This document shows, in pieces, positions 1-12,300 of a stretch of 64,000 bases of DNA (position 1 is the stretch's first letter; each line of letters begins with the position of its first letter). This DNA is from Astropecten irregularis (taxonomy: Eukaryota > Echinodermata > Asteroidea > Paxillosida > Astropectinidae). The stretch is from assembly GCA_963971285.1 (NCBI GenBank), contig OZ020257.1:10182602-10246601 (forward strand). The letters are read 5' to 3'. The notes below the pieces were generated by a model. The model made no database searches. It had not been told where the DNA came from and saw nothing but the letters and a program-made list of their open reading frames with translations. The position numbers were made by a program, and so were the translations under genes.

Positions 1-295
1 CTTTATCGTTTCTAAAACAAAGACGTTTACTGCACAATAAACAACTTGTTTATTATTCACAAAGGCTAGAAATCCGCGGAAGTAAGCGGCTCTGTCAAAA
101 TTGGGGTTTTATTTTACAAAAACTAAGACAGGTCTGTGATTGCTGAAACTGTTCTAACAATATGGTACCGTAGAAATAAATAAATGCCATGTCCTGACAA
201 TCTGAAATACATATTTATCATATTTTCATATCTGTATCTATTTCTAACTATAAAATAACTCTGTTTTTCAAAAGGCATATCAGGAAGACACTTAC

Positions 296-353
296 CAGAA
301 CTGACTCCTTGTGCCATACTATGTCTGTTATGCAAGATACCTGCTTCAGCTCC
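296..353 (-). CDS. STAP: STAP coding exon 11 (residues 370-388), last in window
   Basis: Acceptor TTTTGTAG|GGA and donor TCTG|GTAAGT, 58 bases, leaving phase 1. It encodes GAEAGILHNRHSMAQGVSS. The open donor means the gene continues left of position 1. Confidence 0.72.
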
Positions 354-3300
354 CTACAAAAAGAAATCACACGTCAAATCGTCAGCATTTTTACAAACAG
401 CCACTTTGCCCACCTAGGCGTTGAAACATAGTTTTGAAATTGAATATTTGGCCCATTTTTAGAGGACATTGATTAATTTTTCATACCAGTTTCAAGCTGA
501 AGACTTTCCCTTACACGACATACTAATTAAGAGTTGATAGACCTTTGGATTGCGGAGTAATCAACATTCAAAGAAATTCACCCCTTCTTGAAAACTTTTT
601 TACTGGACAAATTGGCTGTGATCCCTTCATGAAAGCCAAAAATAGGGCGCATTTGTAAATTTGTCTCTTCATGAAAACAGAAATTCATGTACGCGCTGAA
701 AGTGCCCCAAAGAACAACATGCATTTTTGATAAATTCCCCCTTCCTGAAAACTTGAAATAGCACTTAGGTGATATTTGCCCTTTACTGATTTTCAAGACT
801 TTATTGATTTCATTATTTTGATTTGGCCAAAACAATAGCGCTCCGCACAAATGACGTCAAAAAATCCCCGGATGTCAGACAAACATTGTCTCACATGTAG
901 TGTACATGCACGCGCACCCACACACGTTTGCATGGTTGCAATGTTTGTCTGAGATCCGATGCTATTTTTAGCGCCAGTGCGGAGCGCTATTTTGCCAAGA
1001 TATCCATTACAATACCCTTTATAATCGATTTTGGCCAACAAAAGAAGTCCAACAAAATCTTGATTTTGCCCAATTCGCCCCTTTGTCGATGAAATGACAT
1101 TCACACAAGATTGATCTTTGGCTGTTTTATTTTCAGGAAATACATGATAATAATGATACACAAACTCTTCCCATCAGTGTATAACCTGTGTGGATGGGTG
1201 GACATTGTGGTGCATGGGTGGTTATCAGGGGTTATCAGGTGGATAGACAGAAGTGCCATGTGGATATTAAAGTGGAGGGTTGAGAAATAAATAGGGGATG
1301 CTTTTAATAATTATTCTACTATACTAGACTATACTAAGACAAGCAGCTCATGAAAGTTTTTAAGCCAATTGTCATTTGGCCATTTGCGTTACTAACAATT
1401 ATTTCAATTTTCGGTTCCATCAGTGCAAAGTTCCTCAAGTTAACTATGTCTTCAAATGTGCAAATTTGGCTTAAGTCCAGACAAGCAATATGGACAAATA
1501 TAACAGGAAACCTATTCTATATTCTAACTTATCCTCAACCCTTTCAACCACATCAATCCATATATATGGTATGGTAGTACCTACAAAGGTAAATGAAGGC
1601 AAGAATGCCATACAATCAACAATCATCCAACCGGACATCCAATTTACTACAGACTGTACTCAAGAAGCACTCAGCATGTGTATATCAATGGCATACATAC
1701 ATGTACTGTACTTACCACATCATTTCCAATCACCATGTTAAATGAGGCTGGAAGAGATTGCCGGTCTGGGCGTGGCTTAGCTGGTGGCTCTGGAGCTGCT
1801 GGAAATTATACAAATATTCAACTCATCGATCAAAAGACAATCTATTATGAGCTAAGAATCCTGGTCAATGAGAGATTTTCGTGATTTTTGTCCAATACGG
1901 ATTGAGAGGTATATGTGTCTTATATCTACAATTGATATATGATAATATGATACCTCTTTGAGGTCGTAGGTAAGTGTCTTATATCTACAAATGATATATG
2001 ATAATATGATACCTCTTTGAGGTCGTAGGTAAGTGTCTTATATCTACAAATGATATATGATAATATGATACCTCTTTGAGGTCGTAGGTAAGTGTCTTGA
2101 TGAGATTCTCCATTCTCTGGATCTTTCACGCCAACTCCTGCAAATAAATCAAAGCATTCAGGAGTACATGTAAAGCATTAGTACAGAGAATATGTCCTTC
2201 ATTCTTGCACATAGTGTCAACTCAGCAAACATGCAAGTAGTGACAGCTGCTGCATTCAAAGCCCCGTACAAAAAACCAAGCAACTGTGTTACATGAAGAA
2301 TTACTGTGCATAGACCTTGATATTAATGAATCATGTATGTGGTTTCCTAGGAAGACAGTCCAAAACCATGGTCTAAGAAAGATTTGAGGCTTTGCATGGT
2401 GACAATTGGTATGTGGATCGGTTTGGGGAAACACCATGTAAGAATCGTTTGTACTTTTGCACTTCTATATCGTTCACACTTCTCGTAAGGTCTCAACGTC
2501 TCCTGATGATGACTAGAGAAGACTAGTCGAAACGTTGAGACCTTAAAATAAGTGCGAATGAAATAGAAGTGCGAAGGTATGAATGATTCTTATATGGTGT
2601 TTCCAAAAACAGATCCACAAACTATGGTCTACTAAAGCACAAAGCAATGCACACCATTAACAAATTGTGGCATCATGCATCACATCATCTGTGCAGAGGT
2701 ACATGTATACAGCTGTTAAACTGAGTAATTCAAGTGGACTACATGTAAACACTTTGGAAGAACAACCACAATGTATGGGTTGGAAACATAATTACAAAGC
2801 CAAAAGGTTCATTTTAATCACAGTATTGTTTCCAATAATTGTTTACAAATGTACTATTTATCGTTAGCATATTAGACAATTAATGAACCAATATTTCTAC
2901 TCATACATCGGGAAGAAGCTTGCTTTCATTGCCAACTTACTGAGACCAAGTTCATAAGGATGTTGAGGAATTTTCAGCATACTAGGATCTCTGGTCTGCA
3001 AGGGCCTGATGTTACCGCCATGTTTCTCAATGAAGAATGCTAACAAGTCATACATCGTCTTCATCTCTGGTTGCTAAGGAATAATAACACACGCTGAGTA
3101 TATGATTGGTCAATATGACATGACCTGACTCAACCCAAAACAAATTTATCAAAATCCAAAGTTAAAGTCAAAGTCGTGGTCAGTCAAAGTCAAGGTCGCA
3201 GTTGAAAATGAAGTTAAAGTAGAAGTCAAAGTCGAGGTTGAAGTTGAAATCGAGGTCGAAGTTGAAGTCAAAATCAAAGTCAAAGACTTTAACTAATCAA

Positions 3301-6300
3301 AATACAATCAATTAAAATAAAAAACAATGAAATAATAACAAAAATCTCAGTCTTATTGAAATTTGAAATCAAAATTAAATGAAAATATGATACACCACAA
3401 TACATCAGTATAAATTTCAAGTCATAAAACAAATCTAAATTAATTTCAAATCAAAATCAAATCAAAATTTAAATCAAAATTTAAATCAAAGTAAAATCAA
3501 TATTTAATAACTCAAAGGAAAGAAAATGAAAAGTTGATCTTACTTGACTTACCGTTTCCTCTATTGCCATCTTAAAGGTTCCAGGATTACTGAGCCAACT
3601 GAAACTGAAATGCTTGACGACAGATTGTGCATGAGGGTTGTTGATGGGCGGGTCTTGTCGCATAGACAGGGAGTATTCCCCTCTGCGCGACTCGCTTTTT
3701 CGAATAAGGATAGAGCCATGCTCTGGGTTGTTCAACAGTAGCTGTTCAAAACAAAAGTTATATTCTTAGTGAATGTCACAGGCACTGTCCGAAGGCAACC
3801 ATCTGTAAAAATAACTTGGGTACATGTAAATGTACACGTAAATTCAGTCGGTTTCCCTTGTGATTATTGATGATTATATTAAAAAGCCGTATCCTCTTTG
3901 AGTGATCCCCGTGTACCGTTCCCAGGTTGCAGCATTGCTGCGTGTATCAATGAAACACACAACAAATGGCGAATGTCCATCTTTCATTCAATGTAGTTAG
4001 CCAACTTCAGCAAACACCTCCTCTACCTCTACACCGTTAGCTATGTTAGGGGAAGGTTGTGTTCATGTTTGGCGAACAGCACGTTCCGGTTTGAAAATGG
4101 TGGCGCACATTGTGCGCCATGCGCGTAGTTAGCTGGAGTGTTACGCACCCCGGTCCTTATTATGTTTTCCTATTTTAGGCATTTAGATTCATTTCATTCT
4201 CAGCATGCAAAAGTAATGTAAAAGTGCATGCTTGCTGAACCTGTACATGGACACCGCACAAATCTTGCCCCAACTGGGATTTGGGTTATTGATAATCTGA
4301 ATGGAATTCTGGTAAAAATATCACATATTTGTGCATGTATTAGTAATTGTTTTGACATGCAAAGACCAAGATTCAATTTCCATTTATTAAACAAACATTC
4401 AAAAGGCATTCAAATGGATAATGCAAAATTCACACATACATGTACATAATCCATTTGGACTATGTTTCAACCACTTTTGTAAACCTAGAAGATCTTATCA
4501 TTATGATCTTAATGTTTTGGGCTGATGGAATTAGCAATTTATTAAGAATAGTCTGGATCCTTAGCCTTACCTCTTCAGCTTGTGCTCTGTTTACTTGAAG
4601 GAACCAGGTTGGAGGTATAGGGAATTCATCTTTGAATTCTTGAATGAGATGTTCGGGATAGAAATGGTACGTCTTCTACAAGGGAATGGAATACCAAGAG
4701 GATTCAAAGCATTATCATGCCATTTCACTATGGCACAATTCATTCTACTGTTGTTATCTTAATTATAACACAGCAGGTTTATTTCTGAATGCTTTAAAGG
4801 AAATCACCCAGCTAGAAACCATTTGGCCACTCCTACATAGGGATAAATGTATTTATGAAACACACAAAGAGTCAAAGGTACAAAAGTCTTGTCAAAAAGA
4901 CAAAAGGTCCTATTCGAAGAAGGTGCAAATAGAACAGGAAGGGAGTTCATTAACATGTACATATTCCCATCCAGTTGCTTTTACATGGTTGATGTCACTT
5001 TTTGTTCTGTTCCTGGAGAGGGGGGGGGGGGGGAGGGGTTACAAAACAGAAGTTCAGGCTCCAGCTCTGACATCCATACTGAAAATATACATGTGTAGGT
5101 TGCGGTTTTTCACTGAAGTTAAAGCTCTGTTTTCCTTTTCAAACCAGAGAATCTACTTCGAAACCACAGCCCAAAGCCTCTATTTTGATACCCGTTATGT
5201 TATTTTACAATGGATTCACAAAATGGAGCCTGACATTATGAAATTATGGACATGAAGTTATCCTGATACACTGCCACATACATCTACAACACTGTAATTA
5301 CTAATTCACACAATTCCTATGGCAAATTTCCAGAAATATATATATGCAGTAACCAAGAAATGAAGCATCATTCTTTTTGTGTCCCACATTGACCCCACCA
5401 CTTTTCTGCTGATGATAATTTATAAAGATAACTTACATTTTCTGATTCTTGACTGCTGGGCTTGTCAGCTGATCGCTGCTTGATAAATGTTTTGGTAGTA
5501 GGCGATTTGGTCATGGGTGACCGGACCTCAGGCTCTGACATTGTGGATTTTGTACTTTCAATAATTTCTTGCAGAGCAATACTCTGGCCAGGCAACAGAT
5601 GAACTTTCGGGTGTTCCCGCTGTGAAGGAAATCAGATACATGTACACTTAACAGTTTGGATAAGATAGAAGATAGAGGAAAACATAAGCCGAGAGGCAGA
5701 GATTTATGTATCACATCAGATGCTTGAACATGTTACACAATCAAGGTTGAGCTTACCTTGGATAAAGCATAGAATCTTATCCACCAATTGTCTCGATCAT
5801 CTTGTGTGCTCATCTGAAAATAAACAATTAAAGACACAGTTAGCAGTAGTCATGGTGGCAACATTAACATACATGACATAAAGGCTGGCAATTGACATGC
5901 AAATCAACCTCATTCCTACTCATTATGTACTTGTACATGGAGTATATGATTTACAAAAGGATCAATTTCCATATGACACAGGTACATGCATGCTCATGTG
6001 CTGATGACAAGCATTTTTGACATCTGGGTAAGTCACATTATTTTTTAGCATTTCAGTACAAATCTCGCATGCCTATTTTTGTAAATGCCCTGGGCGCAAA
6101 CTAAATTTAGGATGAAGTGTTTAATTTGTATCAACCTCAGGGACACTTCATGTATGTATATGTTGTAAGGTTTTTACCAATCATTGATCTTGAATGTACA
6201 GTAGGCCTATGGCAAGTTAGCTTTGTGTCTCTCTTCATTTATAACATACTGACATAATACATTGTCGATTCATATAAATAATGTACATTGTACCTTGAAT

Positions 6301-9300
6301 TTGAACTGTCCAGCTTTGCATTTGATGGCCAGTTTAGTCTTCTCTTTAGAATCTGGTTTGATGTCCCAATTTCTGTCAACCGTCACTGATTCCATAGGCT
6401 GCCACAAAAGAAAAATAACATTTGACATAAGAGTGATTCAAACCCTGGCCTATAATCCAGCAAGAGCCAGCAATATTTAGTCCCAAATGCTAAGAATTAG
6501 AAGAGAAACATGTATGTATAAAATGCATATCACATTCAAGTAATGTACATGTAAACGGAATATTGCAAAGATGAACAGAAGTGTTAAACATTGTTTGACT
6601 TTCATCTTTTTATAGAACTTGTTATTCCCTACTTATCCAAGTAATATAGTAATTAATCTACACTGCTGTGAAGCATTGACCCATGCAGATTCTCTTTATA
6701 TACTGGTAGTGCCTGATGACTGCCTAATTGTTCTATTGTGCATGTTATAAAAAGAACAAGAAGAAGATATTCAAAGTAATAATTTGAGAGCTAGGTGGGT
6801 TTTAATCATAATGTTGAGTACAAAAGGTTTGAGTGCATATTTCTATTGGATTTAATGTACGAATGAGAGAATGGGGCATCTTAAGTTGCACACCCCTGGG
6901 CTTTGGCCCTTCTGGGGCACCAAAGTTGCCCCAAATATTGATTTATTCAAACTTTTGAGTACAACCCAAACTTCCTTTTGCAAATGATCATTTTAGTGAC
7001 CTCTGACAACAAATCCACAATTTAAGACATGATTTTTCCTGGGGTTTGTATATAAGACGGGGGTGTTTGTAGATAATATAGTTTGTATTGTTTGCAAACA
7101 GACTGCATTAGTGATTACACATGTTACAAGGAATTCATTCATACATATAATCAAAACTTGCACTTTACAGAATATTTTTTGAAAGTGCATATATATAGAT
7201 ATATCAATATCAATTCGACATGAATGGCTGAACATGTACATGTAAAATGTGCACTCAAAAAGCATAATAAAAAAACACAACCTTGCTGATATTACATACT
7301 GTAGACACTGCACAAATCACGCCCCCACCATGCCCACCTCATTCATGTCAGTGGTGGAATTGCCCCATAACATAATGCAGACTGTACATCATCATGAACT
7401 TGTACATGTACCTCACATTTTACACTAACAAATCAACACTTTGCACCAACTGATATTAGGGGTGTGTTATTATAGCATAGCTACAGATACTACACATTAG
7501 AAATTCCTGAGAGAAAAAGTTTCTCATCTACTAAACACACTCACAAAACAGACTGTAGACATATGTGTCCATTGTTGAAGAGCAGCAAATGTAACTGTAC
7601 TAGCTGTCTGTACATGTACACAATGTTTACCATACAGTATATTGTACAATAGCACTCCGCACTAGCGCTAAAAATAGCACCGGATCTCAGACAAACATTG
7701 CAACTATGCAAACGTGTGGTGGATGTGTGCGTCCATACACTACGTGTGAAAGACAATGTTTGTCTGACATCCGGGGATTTTGTGACGTCATTAGTGCGGA
7801 GCGCTATTGTGTATGTAATGGCAAAATTCACTTCACATGGACAGGTACATAACAGAACAAAGAAAACTGAGTAAAGCCCTGTCCGCACTGGACTTTTTTT
7901 TCCGGGGATTTAACCAAGCCGATGGGTAAATGAAAAATGGGCAAATATTACCGGTGTTCGCAATTGGACTTTTGACTCGGGTAACTTAACCGTGCACACA
8001 CGGAAAAATTACCAAGCACGCACGGAAGAATTACCGAGCTGACAATACTAGGCTTATGAGTTTACCCGACTCGCACTGTCCGCACTGGACTTTTCGTCTC
8101 GGGTAAAGTGTCTCGGGTATTCTACCTGGGCAGAAGTTGGCCGGTAGAAATACCCGCACAGCTCGGGCAAAGTAACTGAGAGGTAGACTTCCCGAGACGT
8201 CTGCACTGGACTTAAAATGGCCTAAAGTACCCTGTGTCTTGGTTACTTTGCCCAAAAAAAGTCCAGTGCGGACAGGGCTTTAGTGTTTCAGTCACATTTG
8301 TGTTTCCCTTTAAATGACTTGACTTAATACAGACCTGTACAGGTACAGGTGTAACATAGTTCCTTGTGGTTTATTAACTTTATTGGATCATTGAGGTACC
8401 TCAATCCATAATTGGATGATACTATTTGATAGGGAATGGCTTTTAAAACATCTTGAAGGAGTATTTTGACATCATAATTATGTATATATGTATTTACACA
8501 CTAAATACATACACAGTACTTGTTAGAGTTTTCGCTACTTGTACAGTACAAAGGTATTTAAGGCTAGTAATTTGGCTATATAGGCCTGACATGTACATAA
8601 TAGCAGGAAACAAGTTCCCACCAAGCCTATCAACATCATGCATTTACAAATGAACTTCATAATGTGACTGTCTCAATCCTTTGTTTGAATGACAATCAAA
8701 CCACAAACATCATACATGTATCATAAACACTTCAGTTTACACACAACAATGCATATTATTTGCACACCGATCATGGTTTCACATAACCCTTCTGTATTAT
8801 TTTCTGCCCTAACCAGGCTAGCTGGCCTGCAAGCAGGGAAATATCCCTTGGATAGGCCTATAGCTAGACACAGCAGGTGAAGTCAGCTTGTACAGTGTAG
8901 TTGCAATAGGTCTACTCATCTGATGCCAACATAAACTAGCCTTAGGATCAATCCAAATCCAATTTGGCCATTTGTACAGTAAACCAATTCCATCCTGTTG
9001 GATGTGAAAAGTAAAATGAAAACTGTCCTGAAGTGGTTAAAAGAAGAGTCTGATTTTCATCAAATGTGGTACAAGCATCTGTGGTACTTCTATGATAAAA
9101 AGCAACCGTCAAGTTTTTCATTGATCGGGTTAAAAAAAGTACATGTAAACAAAACTAAGTAGCAGTCAAAAGGAAAACAATGAGTGGTGTTAAGAAAGAT
9201 TTGAGGCTTTGCATGGTGACAATTGGTATGTGGATCGGTTTGCAGAAAACACCATGTAATAATCGTTCATACTTTCACACTTCTATATCGTTCGCACTTC

Positions 9301-12300
9301 TCACAATTAGGTCTCCTAGTCCTACATGTAATTGGTCTCCTAATGAGTGGTGTTGCTCCATATTAATGAGTGGCCAAGGCACTATCATACTTAACTTTGA
9401 TATTATACCAAAAGACAAATCTTCACAGATTTACCTATTACCATGATTACAGGGTATAAAGATGGTAATGGTAGAAAGATATCATAAACATTCGTCTGCC
9501 TGAAATGCTGTATTTATCCAGAAAAGTGTAAAAAGACAACAAAAATTGATCTCCGATATGAAAACTCCTGCATGTCCACAGATTTGATATTACCATAAAA
9601 TGAGCATTTTTCACTGTTTTCTCAAAAAGTGAAGTGGGCACAATATGGGACTGGAAATTTCACAGATGACTGTTGCTGTATCTTTCTTGATAATTTTGCC
9701 CATGAACCTGAGCCATTACTTTGACAAAATCTAAAGTACGATAATAATATATAGTACATTACATACAATTACAATTCATGCATTGTGGTTAAACCATATT
9801 ACACGATGTATATTACTAACTAATATTACAACTAAAAGTAGCAAAACTGCAAATGAGAACAGAGCATTTGGCTGTAAAACTTCCTCATGCATTTGGTTAA
9901 CTGACCATTTTCCTTTTGGGCCTCAATATCTGAGAAACTACAAATAACATGTACCTGTGCTTGACAAAATACTTAGAATCCACGTACTGTACATGTACAT
10001 AGAAAGAGGCGAAGGAGAATTGTACTTTTTAACTCAAACTTTCAGTTTCAGTCCTTTGTCTTACAATCTAAATTGGTACTGCTAGTGAGAAACCAGGGGT
10101 ATTGTAAGTTTCCAAGATTCCCGCAATTCATGTACCAAATATACTGGTACAATATGCACTTTCACACAACGATATAAGATTCATGTAAATAAATTAATTT
10201 AATTCTTATCATACATTGGTGCTCAAAATGCATGTATCATAAATATAACACATGAGGATTTTATTCAAAATCAGTGCTCAAAACGATTACAAGATTACAA
10301 TTACAAGATTTACATTGAAATTAGCTTCAGGTTTTCAAATGCAGTTTTCTCCACAAAAACAACATTTTAGAGGAAACTGTAATTGTAATTTAAGTATTTC
10401 GCACTGAAACTAGACAATATTGTTTCGGTCGTATCAACCATGCACACAACCTTTAACTTAGTACTGCATGGGCAGTCAGAATTAGGAAGTGGTTGTATTG
10501 TAAATTATCCAGTGTGCAGGAAATCACTTTCAAATGACCCATCACATCACATGAACACAAAACAATCATCATAAAGTGCCTGGATTATCAATCTGGCTAC
10601 ACACTGTCTAGCCATATATATATGCTTTTCAGTATAATGTGTAGCCGTATACTTATGTTTGCTGAATTGAGGCTTAAATTTCCTGCGTCAACTGCATATG
10701 TACCATAGTCCTAATTTTAACAGTGTTTTTCACTGACATGTTGAAATGGAAACTGCAGTGATGTTGGAGCTGACCCAAGGATTGGAGAATAAGCAGATGT
10801 GCATGTAAAATAAACTTTCAAATCAACTTGTTTTCTCAGTTACATATTTATTGGACTCGATGCCAAATAAAGTCCAAAATATTCAGCCATGTGGACGTTT
10901 CTATGCTTCGATAACAAATAATTTACAGAATGTGGAGAGTGACAACTCATTGATACCAATGTGGAATTCAGGCATAAAACTACTTAAAAGTTAAAATTTA
11001 CCATTTTTGACTAACTACCACTGAAAGTTTAAACCAATGAAAGTTATTGACTACACATATTCCCCTTTTTAATCATGTTAATGAGACAGATGTTACCAGT
11101 TCTTGAGGAATAAATGATTTACGACTGTACAACGCAAACACAAAAAGTACACAACTATAATATAGTTATATTACCTTGGTTGTGTTGAGTTCCCTATGTG
11201 CTATCCTTTGGCTGAATGATACCATACGGTTGTCAATAAGCATCAACCACTGTTTCTCATACTCCTGCAAAGTAACAAGAACAAATTATACTTTTTCATT
11301 TAAATCACTGAAACAAAGGGAGCTAAATCATTGTATTTTGATTAGGGAACCAATGAGAATAATCAAAAAGAATTCACAATGACGGGAGAGGTCCACTTAT
11401 CTTCTATTTCAAAACTCCACGTAATACCTGTTTCCTCTTAAATTTGGACTTGTATACATGTATTTGAATTTCACTATGTATGATTTTTCAGGACAGAACA
11501 ACCAAATCTATGCAATTATGTATGCAATTGATAACCAGTTTATAGGGATGAAAACTAGCTAGGATGGTTGTAATTACTGATGGTTTTTCAGCTGAATCCT
11601 GTTTCAAATTTCCTTGATTCAATTTCTTTCTTTCTTTTTGGGAAGAATCGCTGGCCCTCGGTACAAGGTGTCTGCAGCTGAATCCATTGGGCCATGAAAT
11701 CCATGCAATACGCATTGGTTACGTGATTTGATTTTGCCCTGTATCCTTGCAATATCCACTTTAATTCAGCCACTGTCAGGACTGTCTGATTGTATTTGTC
11801 TGGCACAGAAAGGGAACTGTCTGGCTGCAAGTTTTTACTTCCTTCATTTCATTATACAAATTCAAAAAAACAGTATCCAGCTTGTGAGTTGTGACCGTTT
11901 AAAAACCAATGCTGTTTCCTTCTTCTCCTTGCATTCAGTGAAAAAAAGTATATACTCTCATATACAGGCCCCAATTTCATGGAATCTGTTACCGCAAGCA
12001 ATAATTCTTCGCTTACAGTAGCAGAATTTTTTGCTCACAACCTGACAGTTAGCATATTTCATGGGAGAGGACTTTGGTAAGGAACGCTATTAGTGCGGAA
12101 CGCTATTAGCATGTGTGTGTAACTTTAACAAAATGTACATGGGCATGTACAGTACATGTAATGGCCAAAAATGCTCCCGGGCCTCCCCCATGCACTAATT
12201 GACAAATGCAATGTTTCTACAGCACGTAGTTCCCCTCAGCTTTTTTTCACAGTAGATTTTTTAACAATTCTCCCCACAGTCTTTTCTAGACATGAAATGA

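Larger units (their letters stand above)
6399..11174. other. STAP intron 2 (4.8 kb), repeat-bearing
   Basis: No exon with conserved protein features was seen. It contains MITE A copy 2, a 407-bp TIR element, a fragment of the 2.4-kb hairpin element and a copy of the GTATCATACTTTGGT family at about 9417-9745. Confidence 0.6.

Noticed and set aside
5021..5036. G-run as a G-quadruplex regulatory site (also 53,528 and 59,281)
   Set aside because: Uninterrupted homopolymer runs in introns, common and error-prone in assemblies; nothing ties them to regulation.
4686..5255. 189-codon plus-strand ORF
   Set aside because: It begins just beyond minus-strand STAP exon 6 and lies in intron 5. It contains low-complexity G-run translation, has no domain, and is better explained as a chance frame.
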